DNA from: Acholeplasmataceae bacterium UBA6190
GTDB taxonomy: Bacteria; Bacillota_I; Bacilli_A; Acholeplasmatales; Acholeplasmataceae
NCBI GenBank assembly: GCA_002422045.1
Contig: DITG01000076.1
Location: forward strand, 1 to 14,015
Direction of reading: 5' to 3'
Length of the DNA: 14,015 bases
Part shown: positions 1-7,658 of the stretch, piece by piece
Numbering within the stretch: position 1 is the first letter of the stretch
Layout of the letters: each line of letters begins with the position of its first letter
Program-made: the position numbers and the translations under genes
The notes under the pieces: model-generated
Told to the model about the DNA's origin: nothing
What the model saw: the letters and a program-made list of their open reading frames with translations, nothing else
Database searches by the model: none

Positions 1-936
1 GTTCAGTTGACCTGAGACCTGATTCGATGATCCGAAATTGAAAATGAAGTCACCATCCGGTGTATAGATGAAGATGGTACCATTTTGCATCGCTGCATAA
101 ATGATGCCTTGTTCATCGACATAAATGTCTCTGGCATCATCATATGAAATGGTTCTGGAATTCGCGAAAATGTTGCCACCTTGTGTATTGTGCTTCTTGA
201 TGGCATTGCGATAAGTCCCCATGGTTGTTGTATAGATCATGGAATTCTTGTCGATGAAGATGTTTGAGAATGTCTGTGGATCACGGGATGCAAAGTTTTC
301 AAACTGTTCTTCTGTGAATACAAGTTTGTAAATTTGTTGAGTGAACGATAGTCTCACTTTATTGGAGGTGAAATAACCTAAAAATTCACCGTCGAGTGAC
401 AGTTGGATGATGCCATCTTTGACGCCTTCGCCATAAATATAGATATTACCGCGATTGTCAACGACGACTTTGGATGGATTGTAAGGTGTATCTGCAAAAG
501 ATGGTGTTGTCGGTCTGCCAAACTTCTGCAAGAAATTGCCATCCGTATCAAACCAGAAGACAGCTTCTGCAGTGGTATCGGCGACATAAATACCACGATC
601 CGAGACAAAGACCCCTTTCGGTTTTGAAAACTCCGGATGGGTAATTGCCTTCACAAAGACATTCGTGATCGAATTGAAGACAACAATGCGGCGATTGTCA
701 GAATCTGCGATGTAAAGCAGGTCATTGTCATCAAACATCATGTCAAGTGGTGCTTTAAGTCCAAGATTGGTGACAGTATTCCCTGGCAAGTATGCATCTT
801 GTGTGCGGACATATCTGCCTTTGGCATTCAGTGTCATCGTGTATGAAGTTGCTGCGGATGCTTCGACTTCGATGGTTCTTACATTCAAGAGAATGAAAAC
901 CAAGATGAAGATGGTCAGCCATTTGAGTATTCTCAT
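1..936 (-). CDS. Secreted NHL/beta-propeller repeat protein (3' end outside window)
   Basis: Reading from ATG at 936 there is an open frame of 312 codons with no stop before the window edge, so the C-terminus is missing. Residues 1-26 look like a signal peptide: a charged start (MRILKW), a hydrophobic run, and a possible cleavage after VEASA. I see no lipobox Cys. The rest is a series of short beta-strand repeats of about 40-50 residues in the style of NHL or YVTN blades: LLYIADSDNRRIVVF (73-87), GIYVADTTAEAVFWFDTDG (115-133), GNIYIYGEGVKDGIIQLSLDG (split over 163-183), SMIYTTTMGTYRNAI (232-246) and IIYAAMQNGTIFIYTPDG (277-294). A six-bladed propeller is likely. An AGGAGG site at 942-947 sits 5 bases before the start, and the preceding permease stop is only 9 bases away, so the gene belongs to the transport operon. 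It probably faces outward beside the transporter, perhaps as a glycan- or protein-binding part. The fold is fairly sure; the function is not known. Confidence 0.85.
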   Translation of the reverse strand, partial: MRILKWLTIFILVFILLNVRTIEVEASAATSYTMTLNAKGRYVRTQDAYLPGNTVTNLGLKAPLDMMFDDNDLLYIADSDNRRIVVFNSITNVFVKAITHPEFSKPKGVFVSDRGIYVADTTAEAVFWFDTDGNFLQKFGRPTTPSFADTPYNPSKVVVDNRGNIYIYGEGVKDGIIQLSLDGEFLGYFTSNKVRLSFTQQIYKLVFTEEQFENFASRDPQTFSNIFIDKNSMIYTTTMGTYRNAIKKHNTQGGNIFANSRTISYDDARDIYVDEQGIIYAAMQNGTIFIYTPDGDFIFNFGSSNQVSGQLN

Positions 937-945
937 GGTGGCCTC

Positions 946-1821
946 CTACTTGATGCCTGCATGCGCCATGGTGTTCATTACCCTGGACTGCATGAAGATA
1001 AAGATGATCAGGTTTGGAAGGAACATGATCAAGCCAGCTGCAGCAGCCATACCGACACCCGCGAGGGCGCTTCCGGTATTGGCCAGTGCCAATGTGTTCA
1101 GATAAAACGCGAAAGATTTCATCGTCTCATCTTGAATGTAAAGTGATGAAGCCTCAACAGCACCCCAAGTGCCTTGGAATGTCAAAATCGCAACCGTTGC
1201 AATCGCGTTTTTTGTGAGGGGTATGATGATCTTGAAGACGATCTGCATATCGGTTGCACCATCGACACGTGCGGCTTCGATGATGGGATCGGGGATCTGA
1301 TCGATGAACTGTTTCATCAAAAATACGGAAACAGGTACTGCAAGATAAGGCAGAATATGAACGAGCGGATTGTTGTTTAGACCAATGTTGACGATGATGA
1401 AGTAGGTTGGAATGATGACCGCTGTACGTACAAACATGAGCGCGATCTGATTGATGCCAAAAATGGTCTTCTTGGCACGGAACGTCTTCTTGGATAGCAC
1501 ATAACCTGTCGTGACAGAAATCCAGATGGTGAGCGTGACCATCACAGTCGTGATGATCAGTGTGTTGAAGAAATATCTAGAAAGTGGCACACCGGTCGAT
1601 GTCGCGGTTCTAAAGAGTGTGATGAAGTTATCAAACGTTGGCTTTTGAACAAAGAATCTCGGTGGGAAGAGGAATAATTCATCGAGCGGCTTGAAGGCTT
1701 GATTGAAAATGTAGACAACAGGCAGCAACATGAACAGTCCGAGCGGAATCAAGAATAGGTAGAATCCGACTTGAGATTTGCTGAAATAGGTAGGATTGAT
1801 TTTAGTCCCTTGTAAACTCAT
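946..1821 (-). CDS. Carbohydrate ABC transporter permease, MalG-like
   Basis: This 291-residue inner-membrane protein is a permease of the CUT1 sugar transporter family. It has about six hydrophobic segments (around 18-40, 85-108, 122-146, 154-170, 205-220 and 255-277). Between the fourth and fifth lies the cytoplasmic EAA loop that docks the ATPase: E182-A183-A184 and G188, followed by IIIPL near 198. The long periplasmic-type loop after the first segment (LFLFPPRFFVQKPTFDNF) is typical of MalG-type partners. It would pair with the permease encoded just upstream, 12 bases away, with a GGGGGGAG-like ribosome site in the gap. It ends in TAG, 9 bases before the propeller gene. Substrate is inferred from neighbours (beta-glucan enzymes) to be gluco-oligosaccharides; the sequence of a permease alone does not tell this. 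Confidence 0.95.
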   Translation of the reverse strand: MSLQGTKINPTYFSKSQVGFYLFLIPLGLFMLLPVVYIFNQAFKPLDELFLFPPRFFVQKPTFDNFITLFRTATSTGVPLSRYFFNTLIITTVMVTLTIWISVTTGYVLSKKTFRAKKTIFGINQIALMFVRTAVIIPTYFIIVNIGLNNNPLVHILPYLAVPVSVFLMKQFIDQIPDPIIEAARVDGATDMQIVFKIIIPLTKNAIATVAILTFQGTWGAVEASSLYIQDETMKSFAFYLNTLALANTGSALAGVGMAAAAGLIMFLPNLIIFIFMQSRVMNTMAHAGIK

Positions 1822-1833
1822 AATAGCTCCCCC

Positions 1834-2772
1834 CTAATCCTTGTCCAAGAATAGCTTGTAGGCTACCTTGGAGAATACGTAGATGATCACGAGCAAGACG
1901 ACAGAAAGTGCAGCGGCATAACCCATTTCATAGCGAATAAAACCATAGTCGTCGATATGGTTGGTGATGAGCTGGGCTGCATATTGTGGTGTTGGATTGG
2001 ATCCAGAGAGTGCGACACCGATATAACCGTTGGTAAAGGTTGCAACAATCGCCATGACTGCACCGAAAAGCATCTGAGGCTTCATCATCGGAATGGTGAC
2101 GTACATCACTTCTTGGAATTTGTTGCGAATACCTTCGATATAAGCAGCTTCATAGAGTTCGTCATTACCATTCAAGATACCGGCAAGCATGGCCAGAAAG
2201 CCAACACCCATCGAACTCCATAAGGCAACGATGATGACAATATTCATCAGGTAATCTGGCGATACCAGAAACTGAATCGGACGATCTATCCATCCGTTAT
2301 CTAGTAGGAAGGCGTTGATGTAACCGGATTCGTCACCGGAGAAAATGGTTCTCCAGACAACAGACATGAAGACACCGCCCACCATGGAAGGCGTATAAAT
2401 GGCAAGTGCTAAAATGGTTCTCGGTCCTCTTTGAATCTGTGCGAGCATCCAAGCGAGCAAGAATGAGAGCATGTATCCGCCAGGTCCGACAAGGAGTGCG
2501 AATTTAAGTGTGTTGGGCAAGACATATTTCAGGAATACAGGGTCTTGTGTGAAGATGTTGATGAAATTAAAGAGACCGCGATATTCAGGAAACTGAATGA
2601 CGTTGAATGACGTGAGTGACAGATAAAATGCGATGGCAACCGGGAAAGCGATGAAAATGGAAAACAAAACGGCATATGGCAACAGCATCAGCATGACGCC
2701 TAAGCCATCTTTAATGCTCGCCTTGCTTCTGCTTTTCTTCTTCAGTTCGGATACAGATAGTGCATTAACCAT
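1834..2772 (-). CDS. Carbohydrate ABC transporter permease, MalF-like
   Basis: This is the first of two sugar permeases, 312 residues from the ATG at 2772. A longer frame opens at 2868, but its extra 32 residues lie inside the end of the upstream gene, are not conserved-looking, and lack a ribosome site. The start at 2772 has GAGGAGG 6 bases upstream (2779-2785), and the protein then begins MVNALSVSELKKK, a normal positively charged cytoplasmic leader. Six hydrophobic segments follow (around 26-52, 90-112, 120-140, 175-200, 233-256 and 283-305). The EAA loop is E208-A209-A210 with G214 and a following TIP, as expected for docking an ATPase. Its first 8 bases overlap the 989-residue gene, which suggests translational coupling. 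Together with the next permease it forms the membrane channel of a CUT1-type importer. Confidence 0.93.
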   Translation of the reverse strand: MVNALSVSELKKKSRSKASIKDGLGVMLMLLPYAVLFSIFIAFPVAIAFYLSLTSFNVIQFPEYRGLFNFINIFTQDPVFLKYVLPNTLKFALLVGPGGYMLSFLLAWMLAQIQRGPRTILALAIYTPSMVGGVFMSVVWRTIFSGDESGYINAFLLDNGWIDRPIQFLVSPDYLMNIVIIVALWSSMGVGFLAMLAGILNGNDELYEAAYIEGIRNKFQEVMYVTIPMMKPQMLFGAVMAIVATFTNGYIGVALSGSNPTPQYAAQLITNHIDDYGFIRYEMGYAAALSVVLLVIIYVFSKVAYKLFLDKD

Positions 2773-5734
2773 TGGCTGCCTCCTCGATTCTTGCTCTGAC
2801 CCAGTTGATATCACGGATATTATAGGGCACAATCGTATTTCCGTTTTGATCCAAGAATCCGAATTCAATCATCTTCTTGCGGATTTCACGGTCAATCAAA
2901 ATGGTATAACGGTCAACAGCGATGCCAGTTGGGACACCATCATAGACTGCTGAATTCCATACATCGGATAGTGAGCGTTCTAGCATGTATTGTCCTGGAG
3001 TTCTTGGAACGTCCACAAGCCATTCGATCTGTTCTAAGATGACATCTTTGTCTTTTTCAGGGAATGGTGAATTTCTGAAGGCATCGATATTGCCTGAAAG
3101 CCACGCATAGGTTGGACCATAAGTCGATTGAAGATTGAATGCGAAATTGCTTTGTGTTTCAACAGACATCCACCATTTCAGGAATGCCCATGATTCATCG
3201 GGTTGATTGGTTGAACTGAGGATCAAACCTGATGTACCGTTGGCGATATAATGTCTGTTTTCAACACCATCGGTTGTAATCGATGGATAGGCGGAAATTT
3301 CCCAAAGACCTGCAAGTTCAGGTGCTGCATTCTTGATGAGCAAGTACGTACCGAAATCAGCGATGCCGATTGGAAGTGTCGCATAGCGGAATGAATTATA
3401 GAATGAGGGTACCTGTTCAGGTAGTGAATAGTTGGTGAAAAGCTGATTCAAGAACGTGAGTCCTTTGATGGCTTCTGGGGAATTGATGTTGGACTTGATG
3501 CCAGTTTCTGCATAAAGGCTGCCACCATTTTGATAAATGAAACCTGAGGTCTGATAGAACCACTTGATGGAAACGCCACCGGCAATCGGATGATAGAAAT
3601 TCATGCCGTATTGCTGTAATTCAGGTAAAATCTGAATCACTTCATCCCAAGTGTCCGGAACGATGAAATTGAGTGCATCAAAGATGTCTTTACGATACAT
3701 GATGACATTGAAATCAAGTGTTTCAGGAATCGCATAAGCACCATCGTTTAAGATGTAAGGTACAAATGAACCTGGGGCAAACTGACCCGCAAAGGTCCAA
3801 TAATCCGGGAACGTCGCCAGATTGTAAGCCGCACCACGGATGGCCAAGTCATAAGGCATATAGGAAGCAAGACCGAGTGCGACATCAGGTTGCTGATTGG
3901 CTGCGGATGCCATGACCAGTTTGTTGGGATCTGGCATGACAGAAATCTTGACTTCGATGCCTGTATCACGTGTAAATGTCTGGTCAGCCATCTTTTGCAT
4001 CATGTCGACATAGGTAATTGGACGGTTCACCCAGACGTCAACAACGTCAGGATTTTCAGTCAACTTGTATTTATCGGAAGTAAACGATGAGAAGAATGCT
4101 CTTGAACTCGCAAAGAATTTCACAAACACATTGGCGTTTGCTCTGGGTAATCTGCCTCCATCATGCAAACGGATCAGGTTCATGTGCATCGGTTGTTCCT
4201 TGACCATGGTCAAAGAATCACCCAAGTATTGGGCAATCGATCCACTACCACCTGCAAGATCTTCTAAAAACAAAGGAATACGATCAGGTTTTTCAGCAAT
4301 CAATGACAATTTGTATAATGCTTTTTGGATATATGACAAAGTCGTTGATGCTGAGCCATTGGGCGCATAAGGCGTTAAGAGCTCAATGGCTGATTTCAGC
4401 ATCACTTCATAAGCATCCAAGTAATCAACCGTTTCCGGAATGTACTCTGTAAAACGCCAAGAACGATCCTTGTCCACTTCTTTGCCTGTAATCTTGCGGA
4501 TATCGAGCGAGAACTTATTGATATGATCAATGACAAGTTGCATGTATCTGAGCGCTTGTTCGACAGGCTCACTTTCAACACGAAGTGTTACGGTATGGGT
4601 TCCAGGCGTTAAATAGAACATGTAGGGTTCGTTTTCATCGTCTGAAAGCACTTCATAGCGCCATCTCTGTGATCCTGTTTCGTTAAACTCGTAAGCTTTT
4701 AAAGCATCAAAAGGAATTTTTCCGTTGATCTCAATCGATCTGAACACAGAAAAATCATGTTTTGGGTTTTGATAATGGAATGCGATATGGTAATTTCCTG
4801 CTTGGGGAATATTGATTTCATAAGTGATGGATTGCCCTGGAATATCCCAAGATAGACCGTCCATGATGTTGAGTTTCTTGTACACAGCATCAAAAGGTGC
4901 GACCGAAGGATCGTTTAAGGCAGTCAGATGGGCAAACGAGGAATTCTTTTCGGTATACTCGGTTGCATTGATGACAATGGGTTCTGTTGCCATCGTTGTG
5001 GGTTTGCCACTACGATACGCCTGATACGTTGGAATGGATTCTGGTGCAATCAGTTTGAGATTACCCACACGCACTTTGGTTGCTGTGGTATTCAAGATCT
5101 CAATCACATTGTTGCCAGATTCTAATTCAAACAACAGTGGTAACACCGACACATAGGTGTTATTGTATAACTTGACGGTTCTCCATCCTTCATCAACGAG
5201 TTGATTGGGGAGCACTTCATCTCCATATCGGTCAACTTGGAATACTTTGGATTCATCTCTCCAGTTGAGTGGTAAATCAATTGTTTTTGTCTCGTCATAG
5301 AGATAGACACCATTGATTTTGATTGAGATGGTCAAGTTGTTTAAGGTTTTGAATCCAATCAGGTATTCGAGTTCAACATGATAAAAACCATCTTCAGGTA
5401 GGTTGACATGATAGATGGCCACATCATTTTTTTCAATATCCAAAGAAAGTGCATCGATGTCGTCATCATAAAGAGCTTCAGGGTTTTGAAGCACTGCAAA
5501 ATGATCATCTAAAGTGTAATCGATATGCGAGCGATGAAGATTCATATAATCGACGAATGTGAACCGTTGATTGGTTAAAGAATTGGACAATTTTGAAAAA
5601 GCCGCCTGCCGCTCGGCATTCGTGATTTCTCCTTGTGGAACATAATTATCATAATCATTATTCAAAAAAATAATGCCTACGATGACAATCATGAGCGCGA
5701 GTAAACTGATTACAGTAATTTTAAAATTTCTCAA
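2765..5734 (-). CDS. Large membrane-anchored protein with C-terminal ABC solute-binding domain
   Basis: This 989-residue protein starts with TTG at 5734, preceded by AGGGTGAT-like Shine-Dalgarno bases at 5740-5745. Residues 5-26 form one hydrophobic segment with no lipobox; there is not a single Cys, so it is probably held by an uncleaved N-terminal anchor. Residues about 85-230 and 250-405 look like two beta-sandwich domains of carbohydrate-binding style: each has an alternating-strand core (IYHVNLPEDGFYHVELEY and ITYEINIPQAGNYHIAFHY), and both contain an INGx turn (INGVYLYD at 140, INGKIPFD at 336). A helical stretch (430-550) follows. From about 563 the protein matches a family 1 extracellular solute-binding protein: VVDVWVNRP, the QPDVALG strand turn (615-621), Y667AIPETLD, MYRKDIF, PDTWDEVIQ (693-701), and W849AFLKWW near the end. 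It is the second binding protein of this operon and overlaps the next permease by 8 bases. Likely role: capture of large or polymeric glucan at the membrane and hand-over to the permeases (inferred). Confidence 0.88.
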   Translation of the reverse strand: MRNFKITVISLLALMIVIVGIIFLNNDYDNYVPQGEITNAERQAAFSKLSNSLTNQRFTFVDYMNLHRSHIDYTLDDHFAVLQNPEALYDDDIDALSLDIEKNDVAIYHVNLPEDGFYHVELEYLIGFKTLNNLTISIKINGVYLYDETKTIDLPLNWRDESKVFQVDRYGDEVLPNQLVDEGWRTVKLYNNTYVSVLPLLFELESGNNVIEILNTTATKVRVGNLKLIAPESIPTYQAYRSGKPTTMATEPIVINATEYTEKNSSFAHLTALNDPSVAPFDAVYKKLNIMDGLSWDIPGQSITYEINIPQAGNYHIAFHYQNPKHDFSVFRSIEINGKIPFDALKAYEFNETGSQRWRYEVLSDDENEPYMFYLTPGTHTVTLRVESEPVEQALRYMQLVIDHINKFSLDIRKITGKEVDKDRSWRFTEYIPETVDYLDAYEVMLKSAIELLTPYAPNGSASTTLSYIQKALYKLSLIAEKPDRIPLFLEDLAGGSGSIAQYLGDSLTMVKEQPMHMNLIRLHDGGRLPRANANVFVKFFASSRAFFSSFTSDKYKLTENPDVVDVWVNRPITYVDMMQKMADQTFTRDTGIEVKISVMPDPNKLVMASAANQQPDVALGLASYMPYDLAIRGAAYNLATFPDYWTFAGQFAPGSFVPYILNDGAYAIPETLDFNVIMYRKDIFDALNFIVPDTWDEVIQILPELQQYGMNFYHPIAGGVSIKWFYQTSGFIYQNGGSLYAETGIKSNINSPEAIKGLTFLNQLFTNYSLPEQVPSFYNSFRYATLPIGIADFGTYLLIKNAAPELAGLWEISAYPSITTDGVENRHYIANGTSGLILSSTNQPDESWAFLKWWMSVETQSNFAFNLQSTYGPTYAWLSGNIDAFRNSPFPEKDKDVILEQIEWLVDVPRTPGQYMLERSLSDVWNSAVYDGVPTGIAVDRYTILIDREIRKKMIEFGFLDQNGNTIVPYNIRDINWVRARIEEAANG
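2779..2785 (-). promoter_or_regulatory. Ribosome binding site that fixes the permease start
   Basis: GAGGAGG lies 6 bases before the ATG at 2772 and is built from the final Glu-Glu codons of the upstream gene. It supports the short permease start over the longer frame opening at 2868, and it means the two genes share sequence and are probably translated in a coupled way. Confidence 0.85.
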
Positions 5735-5739
5735 AATAT

Positions 5740-5745
5740 CACCCT
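5740..5745 (-). promoter_or_regulatory. Ribosome site for the TTG start of the 989-residue protein
   Basis: AGGGTG, extending to GGTGATA, lies 5 bases before TTG at 5734. It matches the 3' part of an extended Shine-Dalgarno sequence. No in-frame ATG occurs until residue 15, inside the membrane anchor, so the TTG start is the reasonable choice. Confidence 0.65.
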
Positions 5746-5766
5746 TCTTTTTGTGATTAATAAAAG

Positions 5767-5798
5767 TGAAGGCACCAAACAGGTGTCCGGTGCCTTCA
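5767..5798 (-). terminator. Hairpin between binding-protein gene and 989-residue gene (terminator/attenuator)
   Basis: A perfect 10-base-pair stem, TGAAGGCACC with GGTGCCTTCA, encloses a 12-base loop 17 bases beyond the TAA of the lipoprotein gene. In the direction of transcription the stem is followed by CTTTTATTAAT, an imperfect T run. Full termination would cut the permeases off from the only visible promoter, so partial termination or mRNA 3'-end protection is more likely. This would give more binding protein than permease, as in many sugar importers (inference). Confidence 0.75.
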
Positions 5799-5815
5799 TT
5801 CAGTTGCGGATGTAA

Positions 5816-7432
5816 TTAGCTAAAATCTGCTTCTGTCTTGCCGTAGAACTCAATTAAACCTTCCTTGAGGTCTGTTGCTGCAAGTACATATCTTTGGTTA
5901 AATGATGTATTCCAAGCGGGTAACTTCGCAAGAACGGCATCGAGCCAACCTGCATCGGTTCTTCTTGGAGATGTTGCTGCTGGGTCACCTGTTACAACTG
6001 CAGGATTCCAAGCATTTTGCCATTCGTAAAGAATTGGGCTCATTGTGCCAGCATTGTCATAATTCCATAAGTATGCCTTATCGGATACGTCATGAACTTG
6101 ACCAGCTTCCCAAAGTCTCAGAATTTCCTGGAAACCAGGCATCTTCGCTTTGTCGCCAAATCTTGCATGGATATCGATAGAATACCAAACTTCCATCTGT
6201 TCGTCGAACTTGTCGCCAGTGACCAGTGGGAATGAGTCATTCATTGCTGATTTGGGGTTTTCGCCATCCATAAAGTTTTGTGCTGCTCTTGCTTCCCAAG
6301 CTGCTGTGTCACCGATCCAGAAGGATGCGAATGTGTAAGCGATCTTGAGTTTGAGTGATTCTGCTTCTGTATATTCTGGATTGCCATCTTCCATACCGTA
6401 GTTGAAAATTGCAAGTGGGTCAAGAACGACACCAACTGTGTTACCTTGGTAAGGTGTAGCAGGTCTTGGATAAATATCCCAGCCATCAGAGTGGATTTGT
6501 CCCCAATGTTCTGGATTTGGATTTGCGCCATCGCCCATCATCCAAGGATCTCCATCCAGTGTTAAAATCTTGTTTTCCATGAAGAACTTATATCCCCACC
6601 ACCAGTTTGCGTTCATGACTTCATCAGGAACTAAACCGAGGTCTCTTTGTGGCCAAATTGCTGATTCTGACCATTCTGGAATATAGGACAACAATGCTCT
6701 GACTTCATTGGAGTTGACATTGATATAAGTGCCAGTTCCATTGTAGCTTGAAAGTTGTGCTGCAAGTGTTGTTGTACCGGTGAAAATGAAGCTAAATGGT
6801 GTGTCCATTGCGCCCCAGAAGTTGACATTGTCTGCGGAAAGAACGAAATCGGTATAGTCGTCAAGATCCCAATCTGGATCTGGAACGTCGATGTTGTTCT
6901 GTTCAGCGAGTGCCGTGTTCACATATACGCCCCATGGAAGCAGATACTGTGGCAAGCCAGCTTGTACACCGTAGTAATTCATCATATTCATGATTGCAGG
7001 GTTGAATGACTGGTAAAGTGGGTCATTTGAGAATACGGATAAGTCTGCAACCAATCCCTTTGTTACGTCTCCTGGCAAGTCTGTTGATGCCCAAATGTCT
7101 GGATACTTACCATAAGTGTCCTTAAAGTTTTCACGTTCTTGTGACCAGTTGTCTGGACCACCTTGTTTAGCGAAAACGTTAATCTTGACATTAGGATATT
7201 TTTGGTTGAACGCCTTGGCAACTGCATAAATCGTTGCTTGGTTCTGTCCACCAACTTCTGCATCAGTATAAGTCTTGTTACCGACGTCTTGCATGTATTC
7301 GCCGTTGCCTGACCATAGCATGACTGTGATGTCACCGCTTACGCTCGTGTCAAGGGCTTCATACTTTTTGTTACAACCAGCAATCGTAAGTGCGATTGCC
7401 ATAACAAATAAAAGCACGAGATACTTCTTCAT
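5816..7432 (-). CDS. Sugar ABC transporter substrate-binding lipoprotein
   Basis: This 538-residue protein is a secreted lipoprotein of the family 1 extracellular solute-binding group. It opens with MKKYLVLLFVMAIALTIAGC: a charged start, hydrophobic core and lipobox with Cys20 as the acylated residue. Mature sequence begins with the usual strand, DITVMLWSGNGEYM, followed by AVAKAFNQKYPNVKINVFA, the typical helix and second strand. Further marks are the W-rich pocket region (ANWWWGYKFF, WMMGDG, WDIYPRP) expected for sugar stacking. At 538 residues it is longer than the common 400-450. It has a strong AGGAGG site (7438-7443, 5 bases from ATG), is the first gene of the transport operon, and lies directly behind a clear promoter. 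It would catch oligosaccharide outside the membrane and deliver it to the permease pair. The exact sugar is inferred from the neighbouring glucanases. Confidence 0.94.
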   Translation of the reverse strand: MKKYLVLLFVMAIALTIAGCNKKYEALDTSVSGDITVMLWSGNGEYMQDVGNKTYTDAEVGGQNQATIYAVAKAFNQKYPNVKINVFAKQGGPDNWSQERENFKDTYGKYPDIWASTDLPGDVTKGLVADLSVFSNDPLYQSFNPAIMNMMNYYGVQAGLPQYLLPWGVYVNTALAEQNNIDVPDPDWDLDDYTDFVLSADNVNFWGAMDTPFSFIFTGTTTLAAQLSSYNGTGTYINVNSNEVRALLSYIPEWSESAIWPQRDLGLVPDEVMNANWWWGYKFFMENKILTLDGDPWMMGDGANPNPEHWGQIHSDGWDIYPRPATPYQGNTVGVVLDPLAIFNYGMEDGNPEYTEAESLKLKIAYTFASFWIGDTAAWEARAAQNFMDGENPKSAMNDSFPLVTGDKFDEQMEVWYSIDIHARFGDKAKMPGFQEILRLWEAGQVHDVSDKAYLWNYDNAGTMSPILYEWQNAWNPAVVTGDPAATSPRRTDAGWLDAVLAKLPAWNTSFNQRYVLAATDLKEGLIEFYGKTEADFS

Positions 7433-7478
7433 TTTTTCCTCCTATGTATATCTATGAGTATTGGTTAATACCAACTCA

Positions 7479-7507
7479 ATTATACCATTGCTTGAAAACG
7501 ATTTCAA
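7479..7507 (-). promoter_or_regulatory. Sigma-70/SigA-type promoter of the transport operon
   Basis: On the minus strand TTGAAA (7507-7502) is followed after 17 bases by a perfect TATAAT (7484-7479). Transcription should start near 7472, giving a leader of about 40 bases before the binding-protein ATG. The -35 box and spacer are covered by the palindrome at 7491-7508, so binding there should block RNA polymerase. Confidence 0.85.
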
Positions 7508-7508
7508 G
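7491..7508. promoter_or_regulatory. LacI-type operator overlapping the -35 box
   Basis: CTTGAAAACGATTTCAAG has perfect 7-base arms around a CG centre, the layout of LacI/CcpA-family operators. Its core GAAAACGATTTC differs by one base from the 12-base palindrome found at 7526 and at 13820. It also fits a cre consensus with one mismatch, so CcpA cannot be excluded. Its position over the promoter indicates repression. Confidence 0.75.
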
Positions 7509-7523
7509 TTAAATATCAAGAAA

Positions 7524-7542
7524 AAGAAATCGATTTCGTAAA
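7524..7542. promoter_or_regulatory. Upstream operator, copy 1 of a 19-base shared element
   Basis: AAGAAATCGATTTCGTAAA contains the perfect 12-base palindrome GAAATCGATTTC (7526-7537). The identical 19 bases occur at 13818-13836 before the GH94 gene. Its centre lies 32 bases, about three helical turns, from the centre of the operator at 7491-7508, so both could be bound on the same DNA face. Confidence 0.8.
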
Positions 7543-7658
7543 CTGTGATAGCGTTTTATTTAGAAATAGACTCACGAACCAAAAAAACATGAAAATCCTT
7601 ATGGTAACGGTTTTATATTTTCTATAAATTTGAAATAATAAATTGCTTTATTGACACA

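Larger units (their letters stand above)
7433..7658. other. Intergenic regulatory region between catabolic and transport operons
   Basis: These 226 bases hold no gene. They contain the promoter of the transport operon, two LacI-type palindromes, and in the leader a small inverted repeat (TTGGT at 7461-7465 with ACCAA at 7470-7474) close to the expected transcription start. The part from about 7560 to 7658 is AT-rich; just past the GH30 stop there is only a weak AT hairpin (AATAAA 7637-7642 with TTTATT 7647-7652), so I cannot point to a convincing terminator for the catabolic operon. Confidence 0.7.

Noticed and set aside
2773..2868. Longer N-terminus for the first permease (start at 2868)
   Set aside because: The extra 32 residues overlap the coding end of the 989-residue protein, are not membrane-like, and lack a Shine-Dalgarno sequence, whereas the start at 2772 has GAGGAGG at good spacing.
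7546..7559. A cre (CcpA) site, TGATAGCGTTTTAT
   Set aside because: It has mismatches at conserved positions of the cre consensus and no symmetry comparable with the nearby palindromes.
7637..7652. Terminator for the catabolic operon
   Set aside because: The only inverted repeat (AATAAA with TTTATT) is six AT pairs without a clear T run, too weak to call.
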